Assembly: GCA_024233785.1 (NCBI GenBank)
Contig: JACKPD010000017.1
Location: forward strand, 1-57,590
Direction of reading: 5' to 3'
From: Spirochaetales bacterium
GTDB taxonomy: Bacteria > Spirochaetota > Spirochaetia > CADAEX01
Length of the DNA stretch: 57,590 nucleotides
A program made the position numbers and the translations under genes. This document shows positions 1 to 8,687 of this stretch, one piece after another. Numbering within the stretch: position 1 is the first letter of the stretch; the number at the start of each line of letters is the position of its first letter. The notes below the pieces were generated by a model that was not told the DNA's origin, searched no databases, and was given only the letters and a program-made list of their open reading frames with translations.

Positions 1-2
1 TC

Positions 3-89
3 AGGGCTGTGGTGCCTGATGCGGCAATCGATTCGCTTAGCAGCGGAATAACAGATATCACATCAGGCAAAGCCTCAATAAATAGATAA
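3..89 (+). CDS. C-terminal fragment of an unidentified protein, cut by the window edge
   Basis: A plus-strand frame is open from the left edge and stops at TAA (87-89), giving about 28 C-terminal residues that begin AVVPDAAIDSLSSG. It converges on the outer membrane factor gene that ends at 94. No family can be recognised from so short a piece, and it may be a chance open frame. Confidence 0.3.
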   Translation, partial: RAVVPDAAIDSLSSGITDITSGKASINR

Positions 90-93
90 AAAA

Positions 94-1416
94 TTAATCG
101 AAAGCCATATCTCCTTTGGCTTTCTGCCAGTCAAAATATGCTGAAAGATATTCATAGACAGCTGAAATGTGGTTTATTTTTGCAAGCTCAAGACTTACCG
201 TTGCGTCTTTAAGATCAAGCTGGGTTGCTATTCCGTTGTTATAAGAGCTTTGTGCAATGGAATATGCTTTCTGTGCAGTTTCAATGGTTGCATTTGCTAA
301 CTCTATCCTCTCATGTGTTTCCTTTAATGTAAGATATATACTATTTATTTCTGAATATATATTTTCCTTAAGTTGTTTCAACTTTATATCTGTCTGCTCC
401 AGCTCAATCCGTGCTTTATTATCTTGGGCTGTTAAAGCACCTCCTGAAAAAAGTGGAAGTGATATATTTATTCCTACCTGGGCAACAGTTGCATTGTAAT
501 CCTCAAAATCTGTATCGCGCATCATCGAAGAAGCATAAAGGATATTACCCTTAACAGTAGGGTAATGATCTGCTCTTGCTACTTTCTCATTTATTTCTCT
601 TAAAGAAAGTTCCCTCATGGTTGCCTTGTAATCAGGCCGCTGGCTAAGAACCTCGTCAAAAGGAATAAGTAAAGGAATTTCAGGATAATCATTGATATCA
701 CATGCAAGTTTCAGAGTCTCATCAGAAGATATTCCTGCGAGGTTACAAAAATTGATTCCTGCAAGATCAAGGTTTTTCTGCGCCTGTGTAGTTTCAGGTA
801 TTTTCATTTTCCAGTCTACTTCAGCACGCAGAAGATCGAACTGTGATACAAGTCCGTTTTCAAATTTATTTTTTATATTTAGATAATTCTCATAGGTATT
901 TTTCTCCATGTTAATTTTAACCTTGAGAAGTTGCTCAAGAAGAAAATACTGATAGTATACTTTCTTTGCTATTGTAATTACTGCCTGGTGCTGAATATCG
1001 AAAACATCGCTGCTCATCAGTTTGTATTCTTTGCTGGCTTTAATTGCATTAAAGACCTTCAGGTTAAAAAGATTTTGCGTAAGCGAAATGCCGAAGCTGT
1101 ATTCGTTATCGTAATTTGTATCAATATCCTTATATATGAGCATTCCGCTTCCTGAAGGATCTACCGCTACCGGATAGGATTGTTCAATATCTGTAAGGTT
1201 TCTTGTATAGCCAGTTTGCGCACCGATAAGCGGATAAGCCTGTGATTTTGCAGCTTTTTCTGTTGCCCCTGCCATTTCAACATCTTTTGCCGCATTCATA
1301 AGCTCTTTACTGTTCTTTTCAACTAATTTTATATATTTTTCAAGTGTGATTTCTGTACCAAAAAGCCTACAATATACTGCTAAAAACAATATACTCATGA
1401 TTAATTTTTTCTTCAC
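94..1416 (-). CDS. TolC-family outer membrane efflux protein
   Basis: Outer membrane factor of a tripartite efflux system: a trimeric channel that connects the RND pump and its adaptor to the outside. The 440 residues are the usual length for the family. They start with a signal peptide (hydrophobic residues 5-18), followed by two internally similar long helical regions rich in Ala, Gln, Glu and Lys typical of OEP proteins; residues near 285-320 (PTVKGNILYASS, then GINISLPLFSGG) match the second beta-strand pair. The start is GTG, overlapping the TGA of the upstream gene by four bases (GTGA). A GAGGAG ribosome site lies inside the end of that upstream gene, so translation is probably coupled. 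It is the last gene of the tetR-led efflux operon. Confidence 0.9.
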   Translation of the reverse strand: MKKKLIMSILFLAVYCRLFGTEITLEKYIKLVEKNSKELMNAAKDVEMAGATEKAAKSQAYPLIGAQTGYTRNLTDIEQSYPVAVDPSGSGMLIYKDIDTNYDNEYSFGISLTQNLFNLKVFNAIKASKEYKLMSSDVFDIQHQAVITIAKKVYYQYFLLEQLLKVKINMEKNTYENYLNIKNKFENGLVSQFDLLRAEVDWKMKIPETTQAQKNLDLAGINFCNLAGISSDETLKLACDINDYPEIPLLIPFDEVLSQRPDYKATMRELSLREINEKVARADHYPTVKGNILYASSMMRDTDFEDYNATVAQVGINISLPLFSGGALTAQDNKARIELEQTDIKLKQLKENIYSEINSIYLTLKETHERIELANATIETAQKAYSIAQSSYNNGIATQLDLKDATVSLELAKINHISAVYEYLSAYFDWQKAKGDMAFD

Positions 1417-2126
1417 GCATTCATCTCCTCAATAGTTTTTTTAAAAGAACCAATATACATATTGAATTTTTTCAACCGATTATTTAAGTGGCCGGTAGAA
1501 GGCATACAGCAGTTTGAAAGCATTGTCAGTAATGCAATTTCTGAAATCTCTCCTATTTCCGATAAGTCAATACTGCAGTTAATCCCATAATTCATTACAG
1601 ACATTGGATCATACTGGCTAATTACGATACCTTCCTTTCTCAGTTTTCTTACTTGTCTTAGAGAATAAAGTCTAAGACAATCAGTGATAATGCTTCCTGT
1701 TGGCCTAAAAAATTCCCAATCTATAATGTAATATTTTTTATCCTTTCCAATAAAAAAATGCTCATCTTTTAGGTCTCCATGTGCACCCGTTACTGGTAAT
1801 AATATTTTACATAGTTTGTTTTCTATAAATATTTTTGTATCTTCTGATATGGAATTCATAAACTTTTCGAGAATATTTTTATCTAAAGTTTCAGACCAAA
1901 TAACTTTTGGGGAATCAAAAGATATTTTTTTGATTAATTTTTTTATTATATCATCAACTTCATTCAAAGAACAATTTTTATTCAATTTATGCGACTTACA
2001 TACCATAATCCCTTTTTTTGATAAAAAAGAATTTCTTATAAAAAATATCGGTTCATAATAATGACCAATACCATCCCATACAGGAAAATAATTTTGATAT
2101 TTTTTTATAACAAACTCATTGCCCAT
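1413..2126 (-). CDS. APH-like phosphotransferase (C-lobe), function unknown
   Basis: The 237 residues contain the two hallmarks of the aminoglycoside/choline kinase fold: a catalytic loop HGDLKDEH (residues 116-123) and a metal-binding IDWE (135-138). In most relatives the loop reads HGDxxxxN; here the Asn position is His. The N-terminal lobe with the phosphate-binding loop is short or missing, so the gene may be truncated or diverged. No ribosome site precedes the ATG at 2126, and the frame stays open upstream to a stop near 2170. A short ORF with a good ribosome site (2161-2205) lies just upstream in another frame, so the true start may have been lost by a frameshift. The DNA is visibly more AT-rich than the flanking efflux genes. 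Its place between the pump and the outer membrane factor is unusual. The substrate cannot be predicted. Confidence 0.6.
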   Translation of the reverse strand: MGNEFVIKKYQNYFPVWDGIGHYYEPIFFIRNSFLSKKGIMVCKSHKLNKNCSLNEVDDIIKKLIKKISFDSPKVIWSETLDKNILEKFMNSISEDTKIFIENKLCKILLPVTGAHGDLKDEHFFIGKDKKYYIIDWEFFRPTGSIITDCLRLYSLRQVRKLRKEGIVISQYDPMSVMNYGINCSIDLSEIGEISEIALLTMLSNCCMPSTGHLNNRLKKFNMYIGSFKKTIEEMNA

Positions 2127-2160
2127 TAATTCAAGATTATTATCATCCCATAATATTTTT

Positions 2161-2205
2161 TTATGTAATCTTTACGATTACTATCCTTGATAATTTTTTT
2201 CTCAT
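2161..2205 (-). other. 14-codon ORF, possible frameshifted start of the APH-like gene
   Basis: ATG at 2205 is preceded by GGAG at 9 bases and reads MRKKLSRIVIVKIT before a TAA that merges into a run of seven A. Removing one base near this A run joins the peptide to the open frame leading into the APH-like protein. This could be a decayed or frameshifted N-terminus, a sequencing error in a homopolymer, or chance. Confidence 0.3.
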
Positions 2206-2255
2206 GATGTAATTTTCTCCATTCCTTTTTTGAAAAGATATTCATAATTTCAATA

Positions 2256-5200
2256 CTACTCACTTAGTTTTTTGATTTGTTTTTTTGATACAAGAAATTC
2301 AAGTGCTGGTATAAGAAAAAGTGTAAGTATTGTTGATGAAATGATACCTCCGATAATGACTATCCCCATTGGTTGACGCATTTCAGCACCAGAAGCACCT
2401 ATCCCTATGGCCATTGGGAGCATCCCCAGGATGATTGCTATGTTACTCATAAGGATCGGTTTAAGCTTTACCGGGCATGCTTCCAGAAGTGCATCCTTGG
2501 TGGTGGATCCTTTTTGTTTCAGCTGGTTATAATAATCAAGCATCAATATCGCGTTATTGACTACAATACCAACCAGCATGACTATGCCGAGCATGGCTGT
2601 ACCGTTAACAATAGTTCCCATAAACAGACATATAAAAATAACTCCAATAATCGAGAGGGGAACAGTAGAAAGAATGAAAAGCGGTTGAGAAAGACTCTCA
2701 AGCGTAGCTGCAAGAAGCATATAAACAAGGATAACTGCAATGATAAAAACTAAGGCAAGGTCTTTCACAGTATCTCCAAGCATTTCTGTTGTTCCCCCCT
2801 CTGATATAGAATAACCGACAGGCATATTTATTTCACTTATGGATTTATTTATTTGAGGAAGGAGATTGCCTACAGCATATCCTGCAAGTGTATCTGCCGT
2901 AATTTCAACTGCCCGTATTTTATCAAGCCTCATTATCTTATTGCTACTGTCTGAAAAATCGATATCAGCATAGCGTGAAAGAGGGAATACTCCAGCCTGA
3001 GATACAATCGGTATATTCTTTATATCATCGATATTTTTTAATGAGCTGTCTTTTATGGTAACCCTGATATCATATTCTTCACTGCCATCCTTGTATGTTG
3101 TAGCTACAAAACCGTCTACTGCAGCCCGGAGCGTCAGCGCCACAGCCTGAACAGAAAGGCCGTCTTCCGAAATCTGTTTGCGATTCGGAGAAAAGGACAG
3201 TTCCAGTTTCCCTGATTTACTGCTGAGGGAAACATTTGTAACACCAGGGATTGTATTTATCCGTGCCTTGATTTCCTCAGCAATGCTTTGAAGTGTATCA
3301 TTGTCATCGCCATTTAGAAACAGATCAATTGCTGATGTGGAAGCAAGCTGTATTTCAGAGACTGGAGATATTCTTATTGTAGCTCCGGGAATGTCTGACA
3401 ACTCCCTTATCATTTTTGATGCAAGGATGTTGATACCTGCAATGCGCTCTGACCGCGGAACAAGGTAAACGCTCATCTGTGCAATGCTTACATCCTGTTC
3501 CAGTATTCCTATCGTTCCAAGATTTGTCTGTATGGCCTCAACTTCTTCGTATTCAGAAAGACGTCTCTCTATCTCGGCAAGAACCTGTCCTGTTGAATCA
3601 AGATCATTGCCCTGTGGCAGTTCCACGTTCACCTGCATCTTTCCTCCGTCTGTCTGGGGGAAAAGTTCAAACTGGATATGCGAAGCAAAACTAATGGAAA
3701 CCGCAAAGATTATAAGAGTAAGAAGAACTACAGTTGCACTTGTCAATCTGTTTTTTAAAATACCGGAGAGCAACCATTTGTAGCCCATATCCCATTTTTT
3801 AAAAAAGGCTTCAAGCCAGATGCTTAATTTTGTTTCACGTTTCACCTTTTCGGGAAGAATCCTGGAAGCCATCAGGGGTGTGAGTGTAAATGAAACAATT
3901 ATTGAAAATACAGTTGAAATTACAATTGTATATGCAAAATTACCCAGCATGCTTCCCATAATGCTTGACATATTAGCGAGAGGCACGAACACGGCGACAT
4001 TGGTCAAAGTTGAAGCGAATACCGCAAGAAGAACCTCTTTTGTCCCTTTTGAGGCTGATTCTATTCTTGAATGCCCCATTTCCTTGTGACGGAAGATATT
4101 TTCTATAACTACAACAGAGTTTGCAACCAGTGTTCCTGTAGCGCTTGATAGCCCCATCAGGGACAGGATATTCAGACTTATTCCCATAGCCTTCATGACA
4201 AGAAAAGTAGAGATAATCGAAAACGGCATGGCAATGGCGACAATGATCGTAGACCGGATATCATGAAGAAAGAAAAGAAGAACAAGCCCTGTGAGAATGA
4301 TGCCAAGATATATATTACTAAGAGTATCGTTTACAGAATCCTTTACAAAGGTTGCATCTTCTTTGATAACCTTTAGTTTTACACGTCCTTCAGACATGGC
4401 CTCAATCTCATCTATCTGCTTCATTATCCCGTTTACCACTAAAACAGTATTTGCACTCGGATTCTTGACTACCTGGATAACAATGGCATTGTCATCACGT
4501 GTACCTGCTTTTTTATCCAGGAGAATTGTTCTTTCACGTACTGTCTTGCTGCTGTCTTTGACTTCTGCAAGCTGCCTGAGCTTGAATATTCCATTGCCTG
4601 TCGGTACATCGAGATTTTTTATTTCATCAAGATTTTTAAACTTTCCTTTCATGCCTACAGGAATATCCCGGTTTTCATACTGGAAATTCCCTCCCGGAAT
4701 TTCAATATTGGCTGCCGCAAGTATTCCGTTAATCTGCATTATCGGAATAGCCTGTTCATAAACAGTATGACGATCCAGTTCTACCCTGATTTCCCTTTCC
4801 TTTCCTCCTGAAAGTGTGATGCTTCCGACTCCCTGAACCTGTGAAAGACGGTCGCTTATTGTTGTACTTGCATAGGTGTAAAGATCTGTAGCAGACATAT
4901 CTCCCTGAAGTACGATATTCATGATAGGCATTACAGATGCCATATCAACTTTAGACATTTTGGGTTTCTCGGCATCATCCGGAAAATCACTCGTAACTAC
5001 ATCAACCTTGTCCCTGACCTCCTGCAGGGCAAGATTTTCATCTTTGCCATAATTAAATGCAGCAATGATAATGGAAACACTGTCCATTGAGTATGAAGTT
5101 ATTGAATCAAGATCTGATATTGATGATATCTCGTCTTCAATTTTTTTAGTAATCTGTGTTTCAATGATATCAGGACTTGCGCCGGCATAGACAGTCTCTA

Positions 5201-5339
5201 TTGCAACGTATGGAATGGATAGATCAGGAAAAAGACTGATCGGTATTGTGAAAAAAGAAAGCAACCCAAATAAAAAAAAGGCAAGCAGTACCATTAATAT
5301 CAGAATTGGCCTTTTTATTGATAAATCGACTATGTTCAT
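2256..5339 (-). CDS. RND-family efflux pump inner membrane protein (AcrB/MdtB type)
   Basis: Inner membrane pump of a tripartite efflux system. At 1027 residues it has full HAE-1 length, with the duplicated layout: a TM1 helix (11-31), a large periplasmic porter domain, TM2-TM7 (about 340-545), a second porter domain and TM8-TM12 (about 855-1015). The N-terminus SIKRPILILMVLL is typical. One oddity stands out: the TM4 position that holds the proton-relay Asp pair in AcrB (GLLVDDAIVVVEN) reads GTLVANSVVVIEN (Ala406-Asn407), and the TM10 Lys (AKNAIL) is Asn928 (VNNAIL). The gene starts four bases after the adaptor's stop, so the two are co-translated. Substrates are unknown; drugs, bile-like compounds, solvents or metals are all possible. 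Confidence 0.93.
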   Translation of the reverse strand: MNIVDLSIKRPILILMVLLAFFLFGLLSFFTIPISLFPDLSIPYVAIETVYAGASPDIIETQITKKIEDEISSISDLDSITSYSMDSVSIIIAAFNYGKDENLALQEVRDKVDVVTSDFPDDAEKPKMSKVDMASVMPIMNIVLQGDMSATDLYTYASTTISDRLSQVQGVGSITLSGGKEREIRVELDRHTVYEQAIPIMQINGILAAANIEIPGGNFQYENRDIPVGMKGKFKNLDEIKNLDVPTGNGIFKLRQLAEVKDSSKTVRERTILLDKKAGTRDDNAIVIQVVKNPSANTVLVVNGIMKQIDEIEAMSEGRVKLKVIKEDATFVKDSVNDTLSNIYLGIILTGLVLLFFLHDIRSTIIVAIAMPFSIISTFLVMKAMGISLNILSLMGLSSATGTLVANSVVVIENIFRHKEMGHSRIESASKGTKEVLLAVFASTLTNVAVFVPLANMSSIMGSMLGNFAYTIVISTVFSIIVSFTLTPLMASRILPEKVKRETKLSIWLEAFFKKWDMGYKWLLSGILKNRLTSATVVLLTLIIFAVSISFASHIQFELFPQTDGGKMQVNVELPQGNDLDSTGQVLAEIERRLSEYEEVEAIQTNLGTIGILEQDVSIAQMSVYLVPRSERIAGINILASKMIRELSDIPGATIRISPVSEIQLASTSAIDLFLNGDDNDTLQSIAEEIKARINTIPGVTNVSLSSKSGKLELSFSPNRKQISEDGLSVQAVALTLRAAVDGFVATTYKDGSEEYDIRVTIKDSSLKNIDDIKNIPIVSQAGVFPLSRYADIDFSDSSNKIMRLDKIRAVEITADTLAGYAVGNLLPQINKSISEINMPVGYSISEGGTTEMLGDTVKDLALVFIIAVILVYMLLAATLESLSQPLFILSTVPLSIIGVIFICLFMGTIVNGTAMLGIVMLVGIVVNNAILMLDYYNQLKQKGSTTKDALLEACPVKLKPILMSNIAIILGMLPMAIGIGASGAEMRQPMGIVIIGGIISSTILTLFLIPALEFLVSKKQIKKLSE

Positions 5340-5343
5340 ATTC

Positions 5344-6399
5344 TTAATCCTGTTTAGTTGTGGTTAAAGTTACAACCCTGACACGCATACCATCGGTTAA
5401 GTCCTGAATACCTTTTGATACAATCAGATCGCCGGCATGAAGCCCTTCGGTAACCTCAAACAGGAGCCCTTTTTCCCGGCTGGTTTTTATTATCCGTTTT
5501 TCTGCTACATCCCCGTTTACAACATAGACATAAGAACCCTCTTCAGTATTAATAGTTTCATTCCTATTTAGTACAATTACATTATTTTTCTTGTATGTTT
5601 CTACCAAAACATCAACACTCATACCGCTTACAAGAGATATGGGCTTTTCACTGAAAAATGCCTTAACCGGAAATGCTTTTTTCTTCGGATCCATTGTAAG
5701 CGATATTTCGCTTATACATCCGGTAAGCAATTCACTGCGGTTTTCAATTGATGCAGGAACTCCTGTTTTAATCTGACTGATTTCATCAGCTGAAACATAA
5801 AACAAGGCTTCGAATCCATCATTATTTGAAATAGTGAAAAGAGCATCGCCTGATTTAATATCAGAAGAGATACGTACATAAAGCTGGGTTACATATCCAT
5901 CAATAGGCGCTTTGACCTCAATCGTTTCCCTGACTGCCTTAAAGGCTTCCCGTGCCAGTTCGTACTGGGTTTGGATATTATCAAGGCTCTGTTTGGATAC
6001 TCCACCGTCCCTGAAAAGAACCTGCAGCCGGTTATACTCTGTTTCAAGATTTTCGAATCTTAATTTAGCCTGCTGATATGCTGAATTGTCGTGAGATAAA
6101 ACAAGAATAATTTGATCACGTTTAACCTGGTCACCGATCTTTACATTCACTTCACGAACAACATCGCTTATATCGGAATATGCTGTTGACTGGTTTTGGG
6201 CCCTGAATTCAGCAGGGAAGGAAAGAGAAACTGAAAAAGATTCAGGTTTAATTGCCCTGACATTTACCGGCTTTCCTTCTTCTGCGTATATCTGTTCCAT
6301 GCTTTTGGAATCAGCTTTTTTTTCATTTTGTCCTGTGCAGGATACAAAGATAATGCTGATTAAAACCGCAATCAGCACATAATTTGATTTGTTTTGCAT
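5344..6399 (-). CDS. RND efflux adaptor, membrane fusion lipoprotein (HlyD/AcrA family)
   Basis: Periplasmic adaptor that bridges the RND pump and the outer membrane factor. Of 351 residues, the first 21 form a lipoprotein signal ending in IIFVSC, so Cys21 should be lipidated. A lipoyl-like half motif (YSDISDVVREVNVKIGD), a coiled-coil hairpin (about 108-150), the second half motif (VKAPIDGYVTQLYV) and a C-terminal membrane-proximal domain ending in GLHAGDLIVSKGIQDLTDG follow in standard order. The ribosome site AGAGG sits directly against one arm of the palindrome at 6410-6455, consistent with control by the TetR regulator encoded upstream. Confidence 0.93.
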   Translation of the reverse strand: MQNKSNYVLIAVLISIIFVSCTGQNEKKADSKSMEQIYAEEGKPVNVRAIKPESFSVSLSFPAEFRAQNQSTAYSDISDVVREVNVKIGDQVKRDQIILVLSHDNSAYQQAKLRFENLETEYNRLQVLFRDGGVSKQSLDNIQTQYELAREAFKAVRETIEVKAPIDGYVTQLYVRISSDIKSGDALFTISNNDGFEALFYVSADEISQIKTGVPASIENRSELLTGCISEISLTMDPKKKAFPVKAFFSEKPISLVSGMSVDVLVETYKKNNVIVLNRNETINTEEGSYVYVVNGDVAEKRIIKTSREKGLLFEVTEGLHAGDLIVSKGIQDLTDGMRVRVVTLTTTKQD

Positions 6400-6409
6400 T
6401 AATTCAACC

Positions 6410-6455
6410 TCTTTTACTGAACATTGTGCATTTATGAATGATGTTCAGTAAAAGA
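6410..6455. promoter_or_regulatory. Long palindrome, likely TetR operator of the efflux operon
   Basis: Two perfect 15-base arms (6410-6424 and 6441-6455; core TTTTACTGAACAT and its complement) flank a 16-base spacer. It lies between the TetR gene and the adaptor gene, abutting the adaptor's ribosome site. The core TGAAC...GTTCA resembles TetR/AcrR-family operators. The stem is AT-rich and lacks a T tract typical of a terminator, so an operator is the better reading. Confidence 0.65.
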
Positions 6456-6476
6456 TATAAAAAAAGTATTTTTATG

Positions 6477-7163
6477 TCAAGGATGTTCGGTATTCATGTC
6501 TTTGGAAACCGGCGAAATAAACAGACCTCTTGAAATAATGTCACGGAAGACAGAAAAAATAGTCTCTTCGCTGAAATACTGTAAAAATGGATTGTCTGAC
6601 TGGAATATGAAATCCTGAAATTTGATTCCCTGTATCAAAGAGAAAAAAATGTCAATAATTGTAACAGCCAAAAGTTCGGGATCCGCATGCATGACAAGAG
6701 TGCCGTCGGATTTGCCGGCACTAAAAATATCGGCAATAAAAGAGACAAAAGAGGAGAAATTAATTCTGATTGAATTCCTTATTGCCCTGCCGACTACTTC
6801 CGAAGGGCCAGCGGAATTAAATGTTAATTGATTGAACAATAGAATATGCGGGTCTCTTCCAATAATTCCAAGATAATCAAAAAGCCTTATAAGCCTTTCT
6901 GCGCCGCTTCCTGCAGTACCGACAAATGAAGATAAGGATTTTTGCTTTCTGGCGGTAAATTCAGCGATAAGGTTCGCGACGATGTCTTCCTTGGTTTTAA
7001 AGTACAGATACAAGGCTCCTGTGCTAACATCAGCACGTCTTGCAATCTCGCGGATTGTAACACCGGCATAGTTCTTTTCATGAACGAAAATCTGTTCACA
7101 GGTCTTAAGGATCCGGTCCCTTGTTTCCTTTTTACGGCATTCAACTCTTGAAATCATTTTCAT
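6477..7163 (-). CDS. TetR/AcrR-family transcriptional regulator
   Basis: A 228-residue regulator with the N-terminal helix-turn-helix typical of TetR (residues 10-60; TIREIARRADVSTGALYLYF is close to consensus) and a variable C-terminal ligand-binding domain. AGGAG lies 9-10 bases before the ATG. It is the first gene of the efflux cluster, 77 bases before the adaptor gene, with the long palindrome between them, so it probably represses the pump genes and is relieved by a pump substrate. The ligand is unknown. Confidence 0.92.
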   Translation of the reverse strand: MKMISRVECRKKETRDRILKTCEQIFVHEKNYAGVTIREIARRADVSTGALYLYFKTKEDIVANLIAEFTARKQKSLSSFVGTAGSGAERLIRLFDYLGIIGRDPHILLFNQLTFNSAGPSEVVGRAIRNSIRINFSSFVSFIADIFSAGKSDGTLVMHADPELLAVTIIDIFFSLIQGIKFQDFIFQSDNPFLQYFSEETIFSVFRDIISRGLFISPVSKDMNTEHP

Positions 7164-7262
7164 AGGGGAAAGCTCCTGAAAAAAGTTATACTATAATACC
7201 ATTTATCTTTTAACAAATAAAGAAATAATTAACGGTAAACTTGACAGGATTTATTTGAATGA

Positions 7263-8057
7263 TCAGCTTATTTCCTCAAGATAGGATTGGTACCTCCCGT
7301 TAACCCTTTCAAAAACAATTGCGCCAAGTTCCTTCCTTTCAAGATTTCCTGGATCAAGGGCTTTCAGCATTTCAAGTTCGACATCAAGCGATTTAAGCAT
7401 CATTACTTTCATAAACTGCGGCATAAATTTCATTCCGCCGAAATATCCTATTCTTGCAAAATCATCAGTTGTAAAGGGCTTGCCGTTAATTTTTTTATAC
7501 ATTATGCATACAGGAAGTATTTGAGCGCCTGTGCCTGTTACTGCGCTCATCAGGGAGCTTTTAAAAGGGAGAAGGGCCTTTCCGTTTGAACAGGTTGATT
7601 CAGGGAAAAAGCAGACATTGAGTTTTCTTCTGAAAGCATTTCCAATTTCAGGTATTTCAGTCTTTAAGGTCGTAATTTTACGCCTTTCTACAAACAGGCA
7701 TCCGCCAAGCACCGCGATCTGTCCGAGAAAAGCTCTCCTTTTCATATCTGTGGAAGTTATTAAAAGAGTTCTGAACTTTGCCACAATAAGAAAAACGTCC
7801 ACAAAGGAAACATGGTTGCCCATAATGTACCATGATTTTTTATCTGAATAATTATGCTCGCCCTTAAAGACTGCCTTTATATTCAAAATCCGGATAAATA
7901 TCCAGGCAAAAAAGCTGTTTATGCGGGAAAGGATATTTTTCCTGCTGTAGCGGTCTGCAGGCAGTATAAAAACAACGGCTGCGGCAATTGCGTAGAATAC
8001 TATCGTAACAACACATAAAAATAATTTATAAATCAGTCTCCATAGCTGAAGAATCAT
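7263..8057 (-). CDS. plsC: 1-acyl-sn-glycerol-3-phosphate acyltransferase (PlsC family)
   Basis: Transfers an acyl chain to lysophosphatidic acid to form phosphatidic acid at the inner membrane. An N-terminal membrane helix (residues 8-32) is followed by the catalytic NHVSFVD (HX4D; His82, Asp87), and by FFPESTCSNG, which corresponds to the glycerol-phosphate-binding EGTRS-type motif. The start at 8057 is chosen because GGGGGG precedes it at a proper distance; an upstream ATG at 8105 has no such site and would add 16 polar residues before the membrane helix. The 264-residue length is normal. Members vary in substrate, so a related lysophospholipid acyltransferase is possible. Confidence 0.85.
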   Translation of the reverse strand: MILQLWRLIYKLFLCVVTIVFYAIAAAVVFILPADRYSRKNILSRINSFFAWIFIRILNIKAVFKGEHNYSDKKSWYIMGNHVSFVDVFLIVAKFRTLLITSTDMKRRAFLGQIAVLGGCLFVERRKITTLKTEIPEIGNAFRRKLNVCFFPESTCSNGKALLPFKSSLMSAVTGTGAQILPVCIMYKKINGKPFTTDDFARIGYFGGMKFMPQFMKVMMLKSLDVELEMLKALDPGNLERKELGAIVFERVNGRYQSYLEEIS

Positions 8058-8170
8058 CCCGCTGCCCCCCGTGTGTACTTGAGACTTTAAAAGTATCTTT
8101 AACAAAGCAGATACTGCGGTTATAATATGCCGCCTGAATACAAAAAATCAACACGGGAGAGTAATTTATT

Positions 8171-8590
8171 ATGTCAGAGACAGAAATTGTTGTAAGATAC
8201 GCGGAAACAGACCAGATGAAGATAGTTCATCATTCAGTTTATGCAATATGGTTTGAAGCCGCAAGGACCGATTATATGGAAAAGGCAGGATATCCCTATG
8301 CCCGTATAGAAGAAGAGGGGCTGATGCTTCCTCTTTCAAAACTTGAATGCAAATTTCTTTCAGGGGCAAGGTACGGCGATACAGTTGTAATCAAAACTTT
8401 TATGAAGAAAATAACTCCTGTCAGGCTTGAAATCCATTATAAAGCTTACCGTAAAAAAGACAGCGCCCTCCTGGCTGAGGGGATAACAGTGCATGCATGG
8501 ACAGACAGCAGTCTTAAAATAATAAACCTGAAAAAAAAGTCTCCAGCCTTATACAGTCTCCTTGAAAAAGAAGCTGGTGCAGATACATGA
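8171..8590 (+). CDS. Acyl-CoA thioesterase, YbgC/4-hydroxybenzoyl-CoA thioesterase family
   Basis: A hotdog-fold thioesterase of 139 residues. The N-terminal RYAETDQMKIVHHSVYAIWF matches the YbgC signature with the catalytic Asp (Asp14) and the nearby His (His21). Family members hydrolyse short or aromatic acyl-CoA thioesters. GGGAGAG precedes the ATG. It is divergent from plsC, which suggests a shared lipid theme, and shares a bidirectional terminator with the gene downstream. The exact substrate cannot be read from sequence. Confidence 0.85.
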   Translation: MSETEIVVRYAETDQMKIVHHSVYAIWFEAARTDYMEKAGYPYARIEEEGLMLPLSKLECKFLSGARYGDTVVIKTFMKKITPVRLEIHYKAYRKKDSALLAEGITVHAWTDSSLKIINLKKKSPALYSLLEKEAGADT

Positions 8591-8623
8591 ACCTGAAAGT
8601 TCCCGCAACAGACTCATAAAAAA

Positions 8624-8654
8624 AGCCGGCCAATCAGTTCCCTGACAGCCGGCT
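8624..8654. terminator. Bidirectional rho-independent terminator
   Basis: AGCCGGC (8624-8630) pairs with GCCGGCT (8648-8654) across a 17-base loop, with an A run before and a T-rich stretch after. It serves the plus-strand thioesterase and the minus-strand FlgD/OmpA-like gene. Confidence 0.75.
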
Positions 8655-8687
8655 CATTTTTAATCCTTTTCTACAGAAAAGAAAGCT

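Noticed and set aside
6410..6455. Reading the long palindrome as a terminator of tetR
   Set aside because: The stem is AT-rich, the loop is 16 bases and no T tract of the expected kind follows the stem; position at the adaptor ribosome site fits an operator.
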